From contig CAJQUW010010382.1 of assembly GCA_907163375.1 (NCBI GenBank), positions 85,266 through 149,265 on the forward strand: a stretch of 64,000 bases of DNA, in the 5' to 3' direction. The notes under the pieces are model-generated. The model did not search any database. It saw only the letters and a program-made list of their open reading frames with translations, and was not told the origin of the DNA. This document shows, piece by piece, positions 54,652 through 64,000 of this stretch (its first letter is position 1; every line of letters begins with the position of its first letter). Made by a program: the position numbers and the translations under genes. The DNA comes from Prostheceraeus crozeri (lineage: Eukaryota > Platyhelminthes > Polycladida > Euryleptidae).

Positions 54652-55840
54652 CTTTAATCGAATTTCAAATTTTCAAAAACAAAGGTAGTCACAACTCACA
54701 TTTTTCATTGCCGAAAATTCTGTAGAGCTACAGCAATGCTCCACGGTACCTCAATCACCTTCACATCAAGTTTCATCAAAATCCAAACAGTGCCCTGTCC
54801 TACAGAGAATTTATAAGCTAAAAATAACAGCCTGCGCAACTGATTTTCAAATTTTCAAAAACACAGCTAGCCACAACTACTGTTCCTCGATGCAGACAAT
54901 TCCGTAGAGCTACACCAACGTTCTATGGCATCTCACTCACATTTGAGTCAATTTTTATCAAAAGCCATGCATTGCTTTGTCCTACAGGGCCTACACAAGA
55001 TGACCTCTTTAATCGAATTTCAAATTTTCAAAAACAAAGGTAGTCACAACTCACATTTTTCATTGCCGAAAATTCTGTAGAGCTAAAGCAATGCTCCACG
55101 GTACCTCTATCACCTTCACATCAAGTTTCATCAAAATCCAAACAGTGCCCTGTCCTACAGAGAATTTATAAGCCAAAAATAACAGCCTGCGCAACTGATT
55201 TTCAAATTTTCAAAAACACAGCTAGTCACAACTACTGTTCCTCGATGCAGACAATTCCGTAGAGCTACACCAACGTTCTATGGTATCTCACTCACATTTG
55301 AGTCAATTTTTATCAAAAGCCATGCATTGCTTTGTCCTACAGGGCCTACACAAGATGACTACTTTAATCGAATTTCAAATTTTCAAAAACAAAGGTAGTC
55401 ACAACTCACATTTTTCATTGCCGAAAATTCTGTAGAGCTACAGCAATGCTCCACGGTACCTCAATCACCTTCACATCAAGTTTCATCAAAATCCAAACAG
55501 TGCCCTGTCCTACAGAGAATTTATAAGCTAAAAATAACAGCCTGCGCAACTGATTTTCAAATTTTCAAAAACACAGCTAGTCACAACTACTGTTCCTCGA
55601 TGCAGACAATTCCGTAGAGCTACACCAACGTTCTATGGCATCTCACTCACATTTGAGTCAATTTTCATCAAAAGCCATGCATTGCTTTGTCCTACAGGGC
55701 CTACACAAGATGACCTCTTTAATCGAATTTCAAATTTTCAAAAACAAAGGTAGTCACAGCTCACATTTTTCATTGCCGAAAATTCTGTAAAACTGCACCA
55801 ACGTTCTGTGGCATCTCAATCATATTTACATCACGTTTCG
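54652..55840. repeat. 355-bp dimeric satellite, about 3.3 copies
   Basis: CTTTAATCGAATTTCAAATT marks unit starts at 54652, 55007, 55362 and 55717, an exact 355-bp period. Copies are about 97-99% alike. Each unit is two related halves of about 177 bp: ATTTTCAAAAACAAAGGTAG then GTAGAGCTACAGCAATG, versus ATTTTCAAAAACACAGCTAG then GTAGAGCTACACCAACG. The last copy switches to the second-half version after about 85 bp, as unequal exchange between halves would give. Confidence 0.95.
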
Positions 55841-55980
55841 TTGAAATGGCCTACTGATTGAAAGTTTGCCGTTTTCAGACACACTGCCATCCACAACTCC
55901 TTCGCATCTTTGCGGACTTTTTCTGCTGCATGATATGCATTCTGTAGTGAGGTCAGATGCGACCACCCGTTTTTGTTGAG

Positions 55981-56047
55981 TGGGACCCACTACGTAGGGG
56001 AGGAAGTATAATTTTTTTATACTTCCTCCTCTACGTAGTGGGTCCCA
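55981..56047. repeat. 31-bp-arm palindrome
   Basis: TGGGACCCACTACGTAG continues to GGAAGTATAA, then a 5-T loop, then the inverse arm, with one mismatch in 31 pairs. It lies between the two satellite arrays. Confidence 0.9.
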
Positions 56048-56439
56048 TTTAATTTCCCATTGTATTTCCGAAAATTCAAATTGTTGAAAATAATCAAAAT
56101 AAGTTTTAGTCTTGTGATGTAATTCTACAAAAAAAGAGCACCAACATGGCACCGGAACCTAAAATGACATCAGGAAAAGAGCAAAAATGTTTGGAAGATG
56201 CCAAGAAGACTTCATTCAGAATAGTGCTCACTGAAAACTAGGTTTTCTACATAGTTGTGCAATCTTTCATAGTACATTTTCCCAAAGCCACCCTCTAAAA
56301 CCATACTCTCCAAAAATGAGTTTCATACCGTATTATACACGAGCTTGCACAGTAGAGTTAGCAAAAAAGTATTTCAATCCGTTTGTTTAAATAATACACT
56401 ATCAATTCAGTTTTCAGCATGCCTCATCGTTGACAAAAA

Positions 56440-58540
56440 AGATACACAGCACCTTTAAAACGTCAAGAAAAGCATGAGTGATTCTGTCTCAATTGTAAGC
56501 AAAGCCTGCCACACTTTCACATGACGATTCTCGAAGCGGCACCACAAAAACGGCAACCAACCGGTGACTCTGACAAGAAAAACAATTCATGCAATCATGG
56601 AATGTTTTCTGTCAATGTTTGTGTCGTGCAATCATCGAACCAATTTTGAAACTTTTACATATTGTCTTCGCAACACAGCTTCATGACGTCAGCAAGACAT
56701 TTGCTACCCTAGCTGAATTGCAACCAAAGTCTGTTCATACCCTCTCATAATAATACTCGATAGGGTGCTACAACGCAACAAGCAACGGACAGCAAGGACC
56801 TGTGAAACAACTCATGAAATCATCGGAATTTTCCATCATCTCTCGAATTTCACGTCATTTTCTTCGCAACATGATTTCACATTGTCAAGAAAAACATTAG
56901 TGATTCCGCTTCAATTGCAACCAAAGTCTGTTCATACCCTCTCATAATAATACTCGATAGGGTGCTACAACGCAACAAGCAACGGACAGCAATGACCTGA
57001 GAAACAACTCATGCAATCATCTTAATTTTCCATCATCTCTCGAATTTTTTTCACGTCGTTTTCTTCGCATCAGGAATGCAACTTCATGGCTTCAGTAAAA
57101 CATTAGTGATTCCGCTTCTTTTGCAACCAGAGTCTTTTCATACCCTCTTATCACCATTCTCTAAACGACTTTGCAAACCAACATCCAACCGGCGACTCTG
57201 ACATGAGAAACAACTCATGAAATCATTGGAATTTTCCATCATCTCTCGAATTTCACGTCGTTTTCTTCGCAACATGATTTCACATTGTCAAGAAAAACAT
57301 TAGTGATTCCGCTTCAATTGCAACCAAAGTCTGTTCATACCCTCTCATAATAATACTCGATAGGGTGCTACAACGCAACAAGCAACGGACAGCAATGACC
57401 TGAGAAACAACTCATGCAATCATTGGAATTTTCCATCATCTCTCGAATTTCACGTCATTTTCTTCGCAACATGATTTCACATTGTCAAGAAAAACATTAG
57501 TGATTCCGCTTCAATTGCAACCAAAGTCTGTTCATACCCTCTCATAATAATACTCGATAGGGTGCTACAACGCAACAAGCAACGGACAGCAATGACCTGA
57601 GAAACAACTCATGCAATCATCGGAATTTTCCATCATCTCTCGAATTTCACGTCATTTTCTTCGCAACATGATTTCACATTGTCAAGAAAAACATTAGTGA
57701 TTCCGCTTCAATTGCAACCAATCTGTCCACACCTTCTTATCACCATTCTCTAAACGACTTTGCAAACCAACATCCAACCGGCGACTCTGACCTGAGAAGC
57801 AATTCATGCAATCATCGGAATTTTCCATCATCTCGTATTTTTTTCAAGTCGTTTTCTTCGCATCATGAATGCAACTTCATGGCTTCAGTAAAACATTAGT
57901 GATTCCGCTTCTTTTGCAACCAGAGTCTTTTCATACCCTCTTATCACCATTCTCTAAACGACTTTGCAAACCAACATCCAACCGGCGACTCTGACATGAG
58001 AAACAACTCATGCAATCATTTGAATTTTCCATCATCTCTCGAATTTTTTTCACGTCGTTTTCTTCGCATCAGGAATGCAACTTCATGGCTTCAGTCAAAC
58101 ATTAGTGATTCCGCTTCTTTTGCAACCAATCTGTCCACACCTTCTTATCACCATTCTCTAAACGACTTTGCAAACCAACATCCAACCGGCGACTCTGACC
58201 TGAGAAACAACTCATGCAATCATTGGAATTTTCCATCATCTCTCGAATTTCACGTCGTTTTCTTCGCATCATGACTTCACATCGTCAAGAAAAACCTTGA
58301 TGATTCTGGCTCAGTTGCAAACAATCTGTCCACACCTTCTCATGATAATACTCCACAGGGTGCAACAACGTAACACGCAGCAGACAGCAATGACCTGAGA
58401 AACAACTCATGCAATCATCGGAATTTTCCATCATCTCTCGAAATTAACGTCATTTTCTTTGCAACACAACTTCACAACGTCGGCAAAACATAAAATGATC
58501 CTGCTTCACTTGCAACCAAAGTAGGTCCACACCTTCTCAT
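56440..58540. repeat. ~200-bp satellite array, about ten copies
   Basis: The marker CATTAGTGATTCCGCTTC or a close variant falls at 56895, 57101, 57298, 57495, 57692, 57894 and 58100, with weaker versions at 56473, 56697, 58296 and 58487. Spacing is 197 bp for one monomer type (with ACATGATTTCACATTGTCAAG) and 202-206 bp for another (with AATGCAACTTCATGGCTTCAG). The types alternate irregularly. Copies in the centre are nearly identical and those at both edges are diverged. Open frames in the array (such as 57996-58274) are by-products of the repeat. Confidence 0.93.
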
Positions 58541-58559
58541 GATCATTCTTAGGAGCACG

Positions 58560-58885
58560 CCCGTTATCTACATTCATATACCGGAGCCCGACCGATGACG
58601 AAAATTGGACGCTCGAAGACACCCGTAGTCTGAATTCATGCACTCACGCACTCTACTCCGGTTGTCTAAATTCTTGCCTTGGACACCTGATTTCAGACAT
58701 CGGGTGTGTTCAGGCGCACAAATGTATACCTTCAGAGTGCTCCGGCGTATGAATTTAGACATCGGGTGCGCTCAGTCGTGTGAATTCTGACCTCGAGCGG
58801 GTGTACATGTGCGTGCTCGGTCGCATGAATCTAGACCGCGGCGGGCTTGCTCGTGCTTGTGAATCTAGGCCTCGGGCATTGATTA
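58560..58885. repeat. GC-rich short-repeat block
   Basis: Degenerate copies of TGAATCTAGACC and GGGTGCGCTCAGTCGTG type words recur every 40-50 bp in alternate orientation (for example at 58690, 58745, 58785, 58825, 58860). It separates the 200-bp array from the next degenerate array. Confidence 0.5.
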
Positions 58886-59199
58886 GTGTGATCAAACACA
58901 GAAAAAGTTATGGGAAATGCAAGAAACATACATCAATCCATCATATCTACAAAATCCGAATCGATAGCTCTGCTCATGACGGTCATCCCACACAATTTCA
59001 TCTGTATTCACTCAAATATTTAAACTCCGGATATCTCTACAAAGGAAGATTTCTATGAGAGTTGTCACTACATATCAATGCACATGTATATTCACACGAA
59101 TCTGTGGATACTCACCTGATCCAAACCTCTTGATCATCTTTTTCATTGCTCATTTCAATTCGAAATCTCAGAATTCAAGTGCTACATGTCGCCTATTAG

Positions 59200-60330
59200 T
59201 CAGGGAGTTGTGTGGGTAAGTTTAGTTGTGATTGAGGCAGGATCGTCAAAGTTTTGGCCACCGCTGTGACTGCCATTTTCAGATGCAGATCCACAATTGA
59301 AATGATGCTGTGAGCATAGATCTACACTGTACTGGACCAAGTACTTTATCTCGGAGAAGTGGTTCTCAAGCTAGAGTTATCCTTTGCTCTTGTGTTTTGA
59401 AACGCTAAGGAGAATGATACTGAGGTTTTGGGCAACTGCGGTATTGATTGAGGCAGTAGGCCTACTAACAAAGTTTTTGGCTGACAGCGTGAATATGATC
59501 GAAAACAATTTTTTGTAAAAATGGTGAAAATGTGTGATGATTGCGTGAAATTTTCTCCGGCCAGATTTGCCGGTTAACGCTTGTGTTTTGATACTCCGGA
59601 GATAAAATTGTGAATGTATGGGGTAAGTTTGGTTTCAATTGAGGCAAATTCGCAAAGTATTCGCTGTAGATGTAAAGTTGTTCTTGAAAATTATAGTTTT
59701 GTAATTGGTGAAAACGTGTGATGATAGCATGCAGTGCATGTCAGGCCTGAGTTGTGCTGTTGTCTTTCGATGTGCTCTGCAGAATGATAGTGAGTTGGTT
59801 GCAGTTGAGACAATACTATCAACGTTTTGACTGACAGTGTAAAGAATTGTGCGAAAAATACAATTTTTGCAGAATTGGTAAAGGCGTGTGTTGATTGCGC
59901 GAGGTGCTTCCCATGCCTGGCTGATGCCAGTTTGGTTCGAATTGAGGCAGCATTGACAAGGCCTTTAGGTGTCGATGCGCTGCCTATTCAGATACAGATC
60001 CACAACTGAAACTGTAGCCGGAAATGCATCCATCCGACCAAGCACTTTTACTCGTAGAACCGCTTTTCCGCCCAGAGTTCCCATTTTCCTCTGCATTGTG
60101 AAACGCTCTACTAAATGACACTGAGAAGATGTGGGACAAGTTTGATTGTGATTGAGGTATTTCTGTCTGTCTGTGTACACAGACCAGCTATGTTGTTAAA
60201 GATATTCTTGTCATATTGGTGAAGGCTTGCTTAGAATGCGTGAAGTGAGCTAGGTTGGTGGTGATTGAAGCAGTATTGACAATTTTTTGCCTGACACAGG
60301 AGGTTCATGGTCATCTGTGGGGAAAAATTA
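59200..60330. repeat. strongly diverged tandem array (ATTGAGGCAG type)
   Basis: ATTGAGGCA-like words start near 59232, 59447, 59638, 59805, 59942, 60152 and 60265, each accompanied by TTGGTGAAAA and GTGTGATGATTGCG words. Spacings vary from 113 to 215 bp. It is an old satellite of about 200 bp with deletions. A stray copy of the same words occurs at 60635-60700. Confidence 0.6.
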
Positions 60331-60417
60331 TTAAAAGTGAACTCCTTTTAGTAGGACGAACGTTTTCACAAAGTACGGTAGGCAAAATATGCATGCATGC
60401 GCATATACAAAGCCAAC

Positions 60418-60493
60418 GTTTCTCGCAGTCTCTGTCAACTTCAAGTTGCAGTAGAAAAACTACTGCACCCTGAAGCTGACAGACTGTCGAAAC
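60418..60493 (+). other. pre-microRNA-like hairpin
   Basis: An arm of 37 bases (GTTTCTCGCAGTCTCTGTCA, then ACTTCAAGTTGCAGTAG) pairs with a 34-base arm across an AAAAA loop; all but about seven positions pair, with small bulges. It is the size of an animal pre-microRNA stem but could equally be a relic of a short inverted-repeat element. Confidence 0.4.
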
Positions 60494-62017
60494 TTAGACC
60501 TTATGTTTGACTTACCTTACTTTATTGAAACATTCATTCTACTAAGGGAAGTTGACGTCTTATATTTCTCCACACAAATGAGTATTGGCAAATTTGACTG
60601 TCGGTGTGCTGTAAAGTGATAATCTTTTTTGTAAAATTGGTGAAAACATGTAGTTATTGCGTAAAATGTTTCTCAGGACAGATTTGTCCGTTGGGTGTTG
60701 CTGTTTGAAGCGATCTAGAGAATGACACTAAGAAGGGATGCACCAACATTTTAAGCGAAATTATCTATAATTTGAATGCTTTGGGTATTGATGATTTATT
60801 CAGTGAACTTTTTTATTAGGCAGTGGATATTACACGCGGTATTGAAGCCGGTACAAAAGTTTTCCATATCTATCAACACGCCTCATGTTTACTACCTACA
60901 AGCATGGCTGCAGATCATTCAATGTGACAAAAAAATTGCGTCAGAATGTGTCTTGACTCGCTGCTTGTCTTGCTTAGCCTTGCTTGGTTTATCTTCGTCT
61001 TCGATGTTTTATGAGATACTTCGTGATTTCTTTAGCGAAGCAAACTTATTTCCCTACGGTGTTTCGGAAACTCCTAATGTAACAAAGTTTAATTTAGTGC
61101 TTTATTTAATGTAGATACTTTCTTACCTGCTTATCTATTAGGTAGTCAGTCTTGCTGGCTAATTCGGTGTAATAGCCACCAGATTAAAATTGTTCCAGCT
61201 CAGCCAGTGTAATAGCCATTACCTATTAATTTTGTCCTAAAAGTCAGCCGGAAAATCGATCTCTCTCCAAACGTGACATATTTTGTACGCTCGCTCCACT
61301 TGCGAGTCGTACATGAATTATTGAACGCAAAAATACCCTCTTTTATGAGCTTTCTGGATTTTGTGTACTTTATTTGTTTTCATTTTGACCTTCGATGTAT
61401 TTTAGCCGCCACTACATGCATTTCTCTTTGTAGAAATAGTTGAATGAACGACCTACTTTCAATTGTTGTCGATACACTATTTAACGAAATGCTATATTTA
61501 CTAAAAAATGCCGAAACGATCTCCACGATGTCATAAATAACCGCAAATTGTTCAAAATCGATTGTAACGATGCTGTTCGGTGTATGCTTGCATTACACCA
61601 GCTGATGTCGTTCTTAAAACACATTAAATTCACCAAACTATATTTATATCATCAATTTCGTTAAGTCTGAAGTACAATTTCACTATTCAACTTGTTTATT
61701 ATATTAGAGCACGTGTCATTTCAGATAAATATTTTGCAGCTGACTGAAATTAAACTTCGCTGATTATTGTTACCATAGTGACGCTTACAAATGTAGCAGC
61801 AGTGAATTGCGGCGGACTAAAACAATTAATATCTTAGATAGGGATTCTCCATGTAAAACAAGAATTTTTGGCTGATGATTATGCGTTAAATATAAAAGTG
61901 TCCAAAGAGATACATATCAAGATAAAATACTCATACCTTAATATGTATTTGAGCAAAAATCTGGACCTCTACCCTCTATTTGCACGGTTCAGCCCTTATT
62001 GTCGACTTAGCACCCCG

Positions 62018-62279
62018 ACTATATAATAATATATACATTGCGTGGTCGTGGTAGTGTGCAGACGTGCTAGTTCTCGCTCTTGCTGCTTGACAAAACCTTT
62101 TCTCGCTTGACGGTGTCAAGACAGTCACTATAGTGATATTTTATATCATTCGAATGGCCATAGCATCGTGCATTTCATTGTCATCAAAAAAATCGTCGGC
62201 ATTGCTTCTTTTTCCGGTTATTTTCATTTTTTCGTGTTTGCCAATTGGATAGAGCTCAGATTTACAGTAATGTCGTGGA
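62018..62279. other. no recognisable feature
   Basis: Spacer after the inverted-repeat region. It may be 5' untranslated sequence of the fragment that follows. Confidence 0.3.
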
Positions 62280-62561
62280 AAGGCAAGAAAGTTTCTATTG
62301 TCTGCACGGTATACATGCAAATCTTCTATTGATGGTTATCCGATAGTGTGTGCGTGTTGCAGCAAAGTATTTCACTCCAAGAATGACTGTTCCAATCTAT
62401 CAGCAAGTGCTTCCAAAGTTATAGCTTCATCAGAATATCTATGGTATTCCTGCAGTGATTGCAAGGATGTGAATGTAAAAGACATTCTGAACAGATTGAC
62501 CTCCATAGAACAGGATTTGCTACCTGTTAGTCCAGGCAATCTACAGCGAATTACGCTGTAA
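62280..62561 (+). pseudogene. PHD-like zinc-finger fragment, possibly LINE ORF1
   Basis: The frame reads ARYTCKSSIDGYPIVCACCS, then KVFHSKNDCSNLSAS, YLWYSCSDCKDV and LNRLTSIEQDLLP. C-x2-C, FH-x4-C and W-x-C-x2-C spacing is that of a PHD-type finger followed by a short coiled coil, an arrangement found in ORF1 of many CR1-like LINEs. An ATG at 62272 (MSWKGKK) lies in another frame, so a frameshift separates a likely start from the finger. No reverse transcriptase follows, so this is a 5' fragment. Confidence 0.5.
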
Positions 62562-62805
62562 CCCGCCACAAATTGCAATAGTTTCAAGAGTGGGTGTATC
62601 TTGTAGAGAAAAAATCCCTTATCAACATATCAAAAATCTAGGAAAATCTGGTTAGTGGAACACCTTGAACTTTCCATTTGAAGTCACGAGTCTTTTCTAA
62701 ATATAAATACACGCTTACTCCAATGAAATCGCAGATATAGATCAGTATAGAAATACACTCAGATGTGTCCCCTGCCATAGGCAAATTTTCATCAATTTGC
62801 ATCTA

Positions 62806-63812
62806 CACTGTAAATCGCTCAATACCAATCACATACGAAGGATGCATACCAAAATATTTTTTGGTATATTTCTGTATTCTCTTGGTATATATTTGTATGC
62901 TTTTCGTATGTCATTTCAAATGTGGTATGCTTTGCATACTAAAGCCATACTAGCACAATATTAAAAGAAAGCATAAATCATTTCCAAAGAATCTTGATTT
63001 AAGGCCTTTTGTCAATAAAGATCACACTAATGTTGCTACTATTCTGTAAGTAGTGAGATAATGACATTCAGGAGTCATACTTTCAATACTGAATTCGATT
63101 TTAATACATGTAAGTCTAAGACATTTCATGAATAATCAATAAGTATTCAACTATCAACAATTATGCATTATGTAATTATGAAATAGAGCATATTATCAAT
63201 CCGAAATGAAAATACATTAAAATTCATGAACGCAAAAATAGTTATGTTTGAGATATATAAGTCAACATGATTGTACGAAAGATATCGTTAGAATGAACTG
63301 ATGTTTATCAACTTGGCTCATAAAGTAGAGCTAACTAAACGTCCTGTTAATGTTGCTAGTCAAGTAGCAACGACGATAATCTCGTCGAGCATTAAATTCA
63401 CAATAAATCTAATCTAGTTAAATATCACTCTATCAAACAAAAAACATTCGCGACTGGTATTGCTGAAAAATGCTATTTGACAGCAGTATGTAATACACAT
63501 TTTTTTGCTATGTGACTTAAAGCTGCACATACCAAATACATACCAGAGGCATACGAATAAGGATGGATTTGCATCGGGTCTCGTATATGAAACATACCAA
63601 CAACTCGTATGTCAGTGTAAAGCAGCCAATCACAGATAGAATAGTTCGTATCGCTACATACCAATCACATACGAAAGTAAGTGGGATTTCGTATGAAAAA
63701 CATACCAGATCTCTGTGAGCATACGAGAATCTCGTATCAGATGTTAGTTTCAAATTGTATGTGATTTTGGTATATGTTTGTATGTAATTTTCGTATCCAG
63801 CGATTTACAGTG
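62806..63812. mobile_element. 1-kb mariner-like MITE, CACTGTAAATCGCT ends
   Basis: CACTGTAAATCGCT at 62806-62819 and its exact inverse at 63799-63812, each next to TA (62804-62805, 63813-63814). CATACGAA and TGGTATATTT words repeat in both orientations near both ends, giving arms of more than 100 bp. No transposase. TA duplication suggests Tc1/mariner mobilisation. Confidence 0.82.
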
Positions 63813-63814
63813 TA

Positions 63815-64000
63815 CACTGTAAATCGCTCACTACCAATCACATACGAAGGATGCAAACCAAAATATTTTTGGTATATTTCTGTATTCTCTTGGTATATAT
63901 TTGTATGCTTTTCGTATGTTATTTCAAATGTGGTGGCACAATCAATCATTGTGCTTTCGTAATGCTTGGAATATGAAAAATCACGCATTTGATCAACCAG
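63815..64000. mobile_element. second MITE of the same family, running off the window
   Basis: It starts CACTGTAAATCGCT immediately after the shared TA at 63813-63814. For about 120 bp it is over 95% identical to 62806-62925, then diverges after TCAAATGTGGT. Its right end lies beyond the window. Confidence 0.78.

Larger units (their letters stand above)
53178..62017. repeat. 8.84-kb region bounded by long inverted repeats
   Basis: Outer motifs GGGGTGATAA at the left and, inverted, GGGGTGCTAA at the right introduce arms sharing ACCGTGCAAAT, GAGGGTAGAGG, CCAGATTTTTGC and GATATGTATCTCTTT. Further in, 53465-53530 pairs with 61140-61235 (TGGCTATTACACCGG type). The arms look about 70-80% identical. 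The interior holds the satellite arrays and hairpins listed separately, and no transposase. It may be one large non-autonomous TIR element or a composite. Confidence 0.5.

Noticed and set aside
57996-58274. 92-codon open frame in the 200-bp satellite
   Set aside because: It repeats with the satellite period and has no independent support; it is a by-product of the array.
54652-58540. CRISPR-like array
   Set aside because: Repeats are 200-355 bp with no short repeat plus unique spacer structure, and the DNA is eukaryotic.

Overview
The window is animal nuclear DNA, AT-rich (roughly two thirds A+T by eye) and almost entirely made of transposable elements and tandem repeats. I recognise no intact host protein gene, no operon structure and no bacterial features. 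The mix of Penelope-like elements (including the permuted Naiad type), piggyBac, hAT, pogo and PIF/Harbinger-like elements, a CR1/Jockey-like LINE and complex satellites fits a marine invertebrate. Frequent TAGGCCTA-like words make an echinoderm or other invertebrate deuterostome plausible, but that is a guess.

Layout. 0-8 kb: a Tc1/mariner-like transposase relic, then a Naiad Penelope-like element whose 900-codon GIY-YIG plus reverse transcriptase frame is uninterrupted. 8-20 kb: fragments of an HTH transposase family, two short elements with 8-bp target duplications, GIY-YIG fossils of two further Penelope-like elements, and an AT-rich element with TA ends. 22.5-24.9 kb: a full-length but broken piggyBac element. 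25.2-27.9 kb: a Penelope-like fragment between inverted end repeats, with a 2-kb hAT element inserted in it. 29-35 kb: a direct repeat pair, more GIY-YIG fossils (one split by a hAT MITE with perfect ends), a Harbinger-like MITE and a minus-strand hammerhead ribozyme motif. 36.8-38.3 kb: a nested pair of terminal-inverted-repeat elements. 38.6-49.9 kb: two copies of a 1.7-kb unit, each holding the same Harbinger-like MITE; the MITE is split by a LINE in copy 1 and by an inverted Penelope-like dimer in copy 2, and a pogo element sits between the copies. 49.9-52.7 kb: a MITE, then a 933-bp element with about 225-bp inverted ends that seems to carry a captured host exon. 53.2-62.0 kb: a region bounded by inverted repeats containing two clear satellite arrays (355 bp and about 200 bp), a degenerate array and several hairpins. 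62.3-64 kb: a possible LINE ORF1 zinc-finger fragment, then two mariner-like MITEs sharing one TA.

How the parts relate. The elements are mostly dead or dying, but nesting gives a relative order of events. The recurring theme is Penelope-like elements: one Naiad, six C-terminal GIY-YIG or element-end fossils and one very young inverted dimer. Several ends carry hammerhead ribozyme motifs, from near-canonical (33.25 kb) to degenerate. All identifications come from reading translations and repeats by eye; no database search was run.
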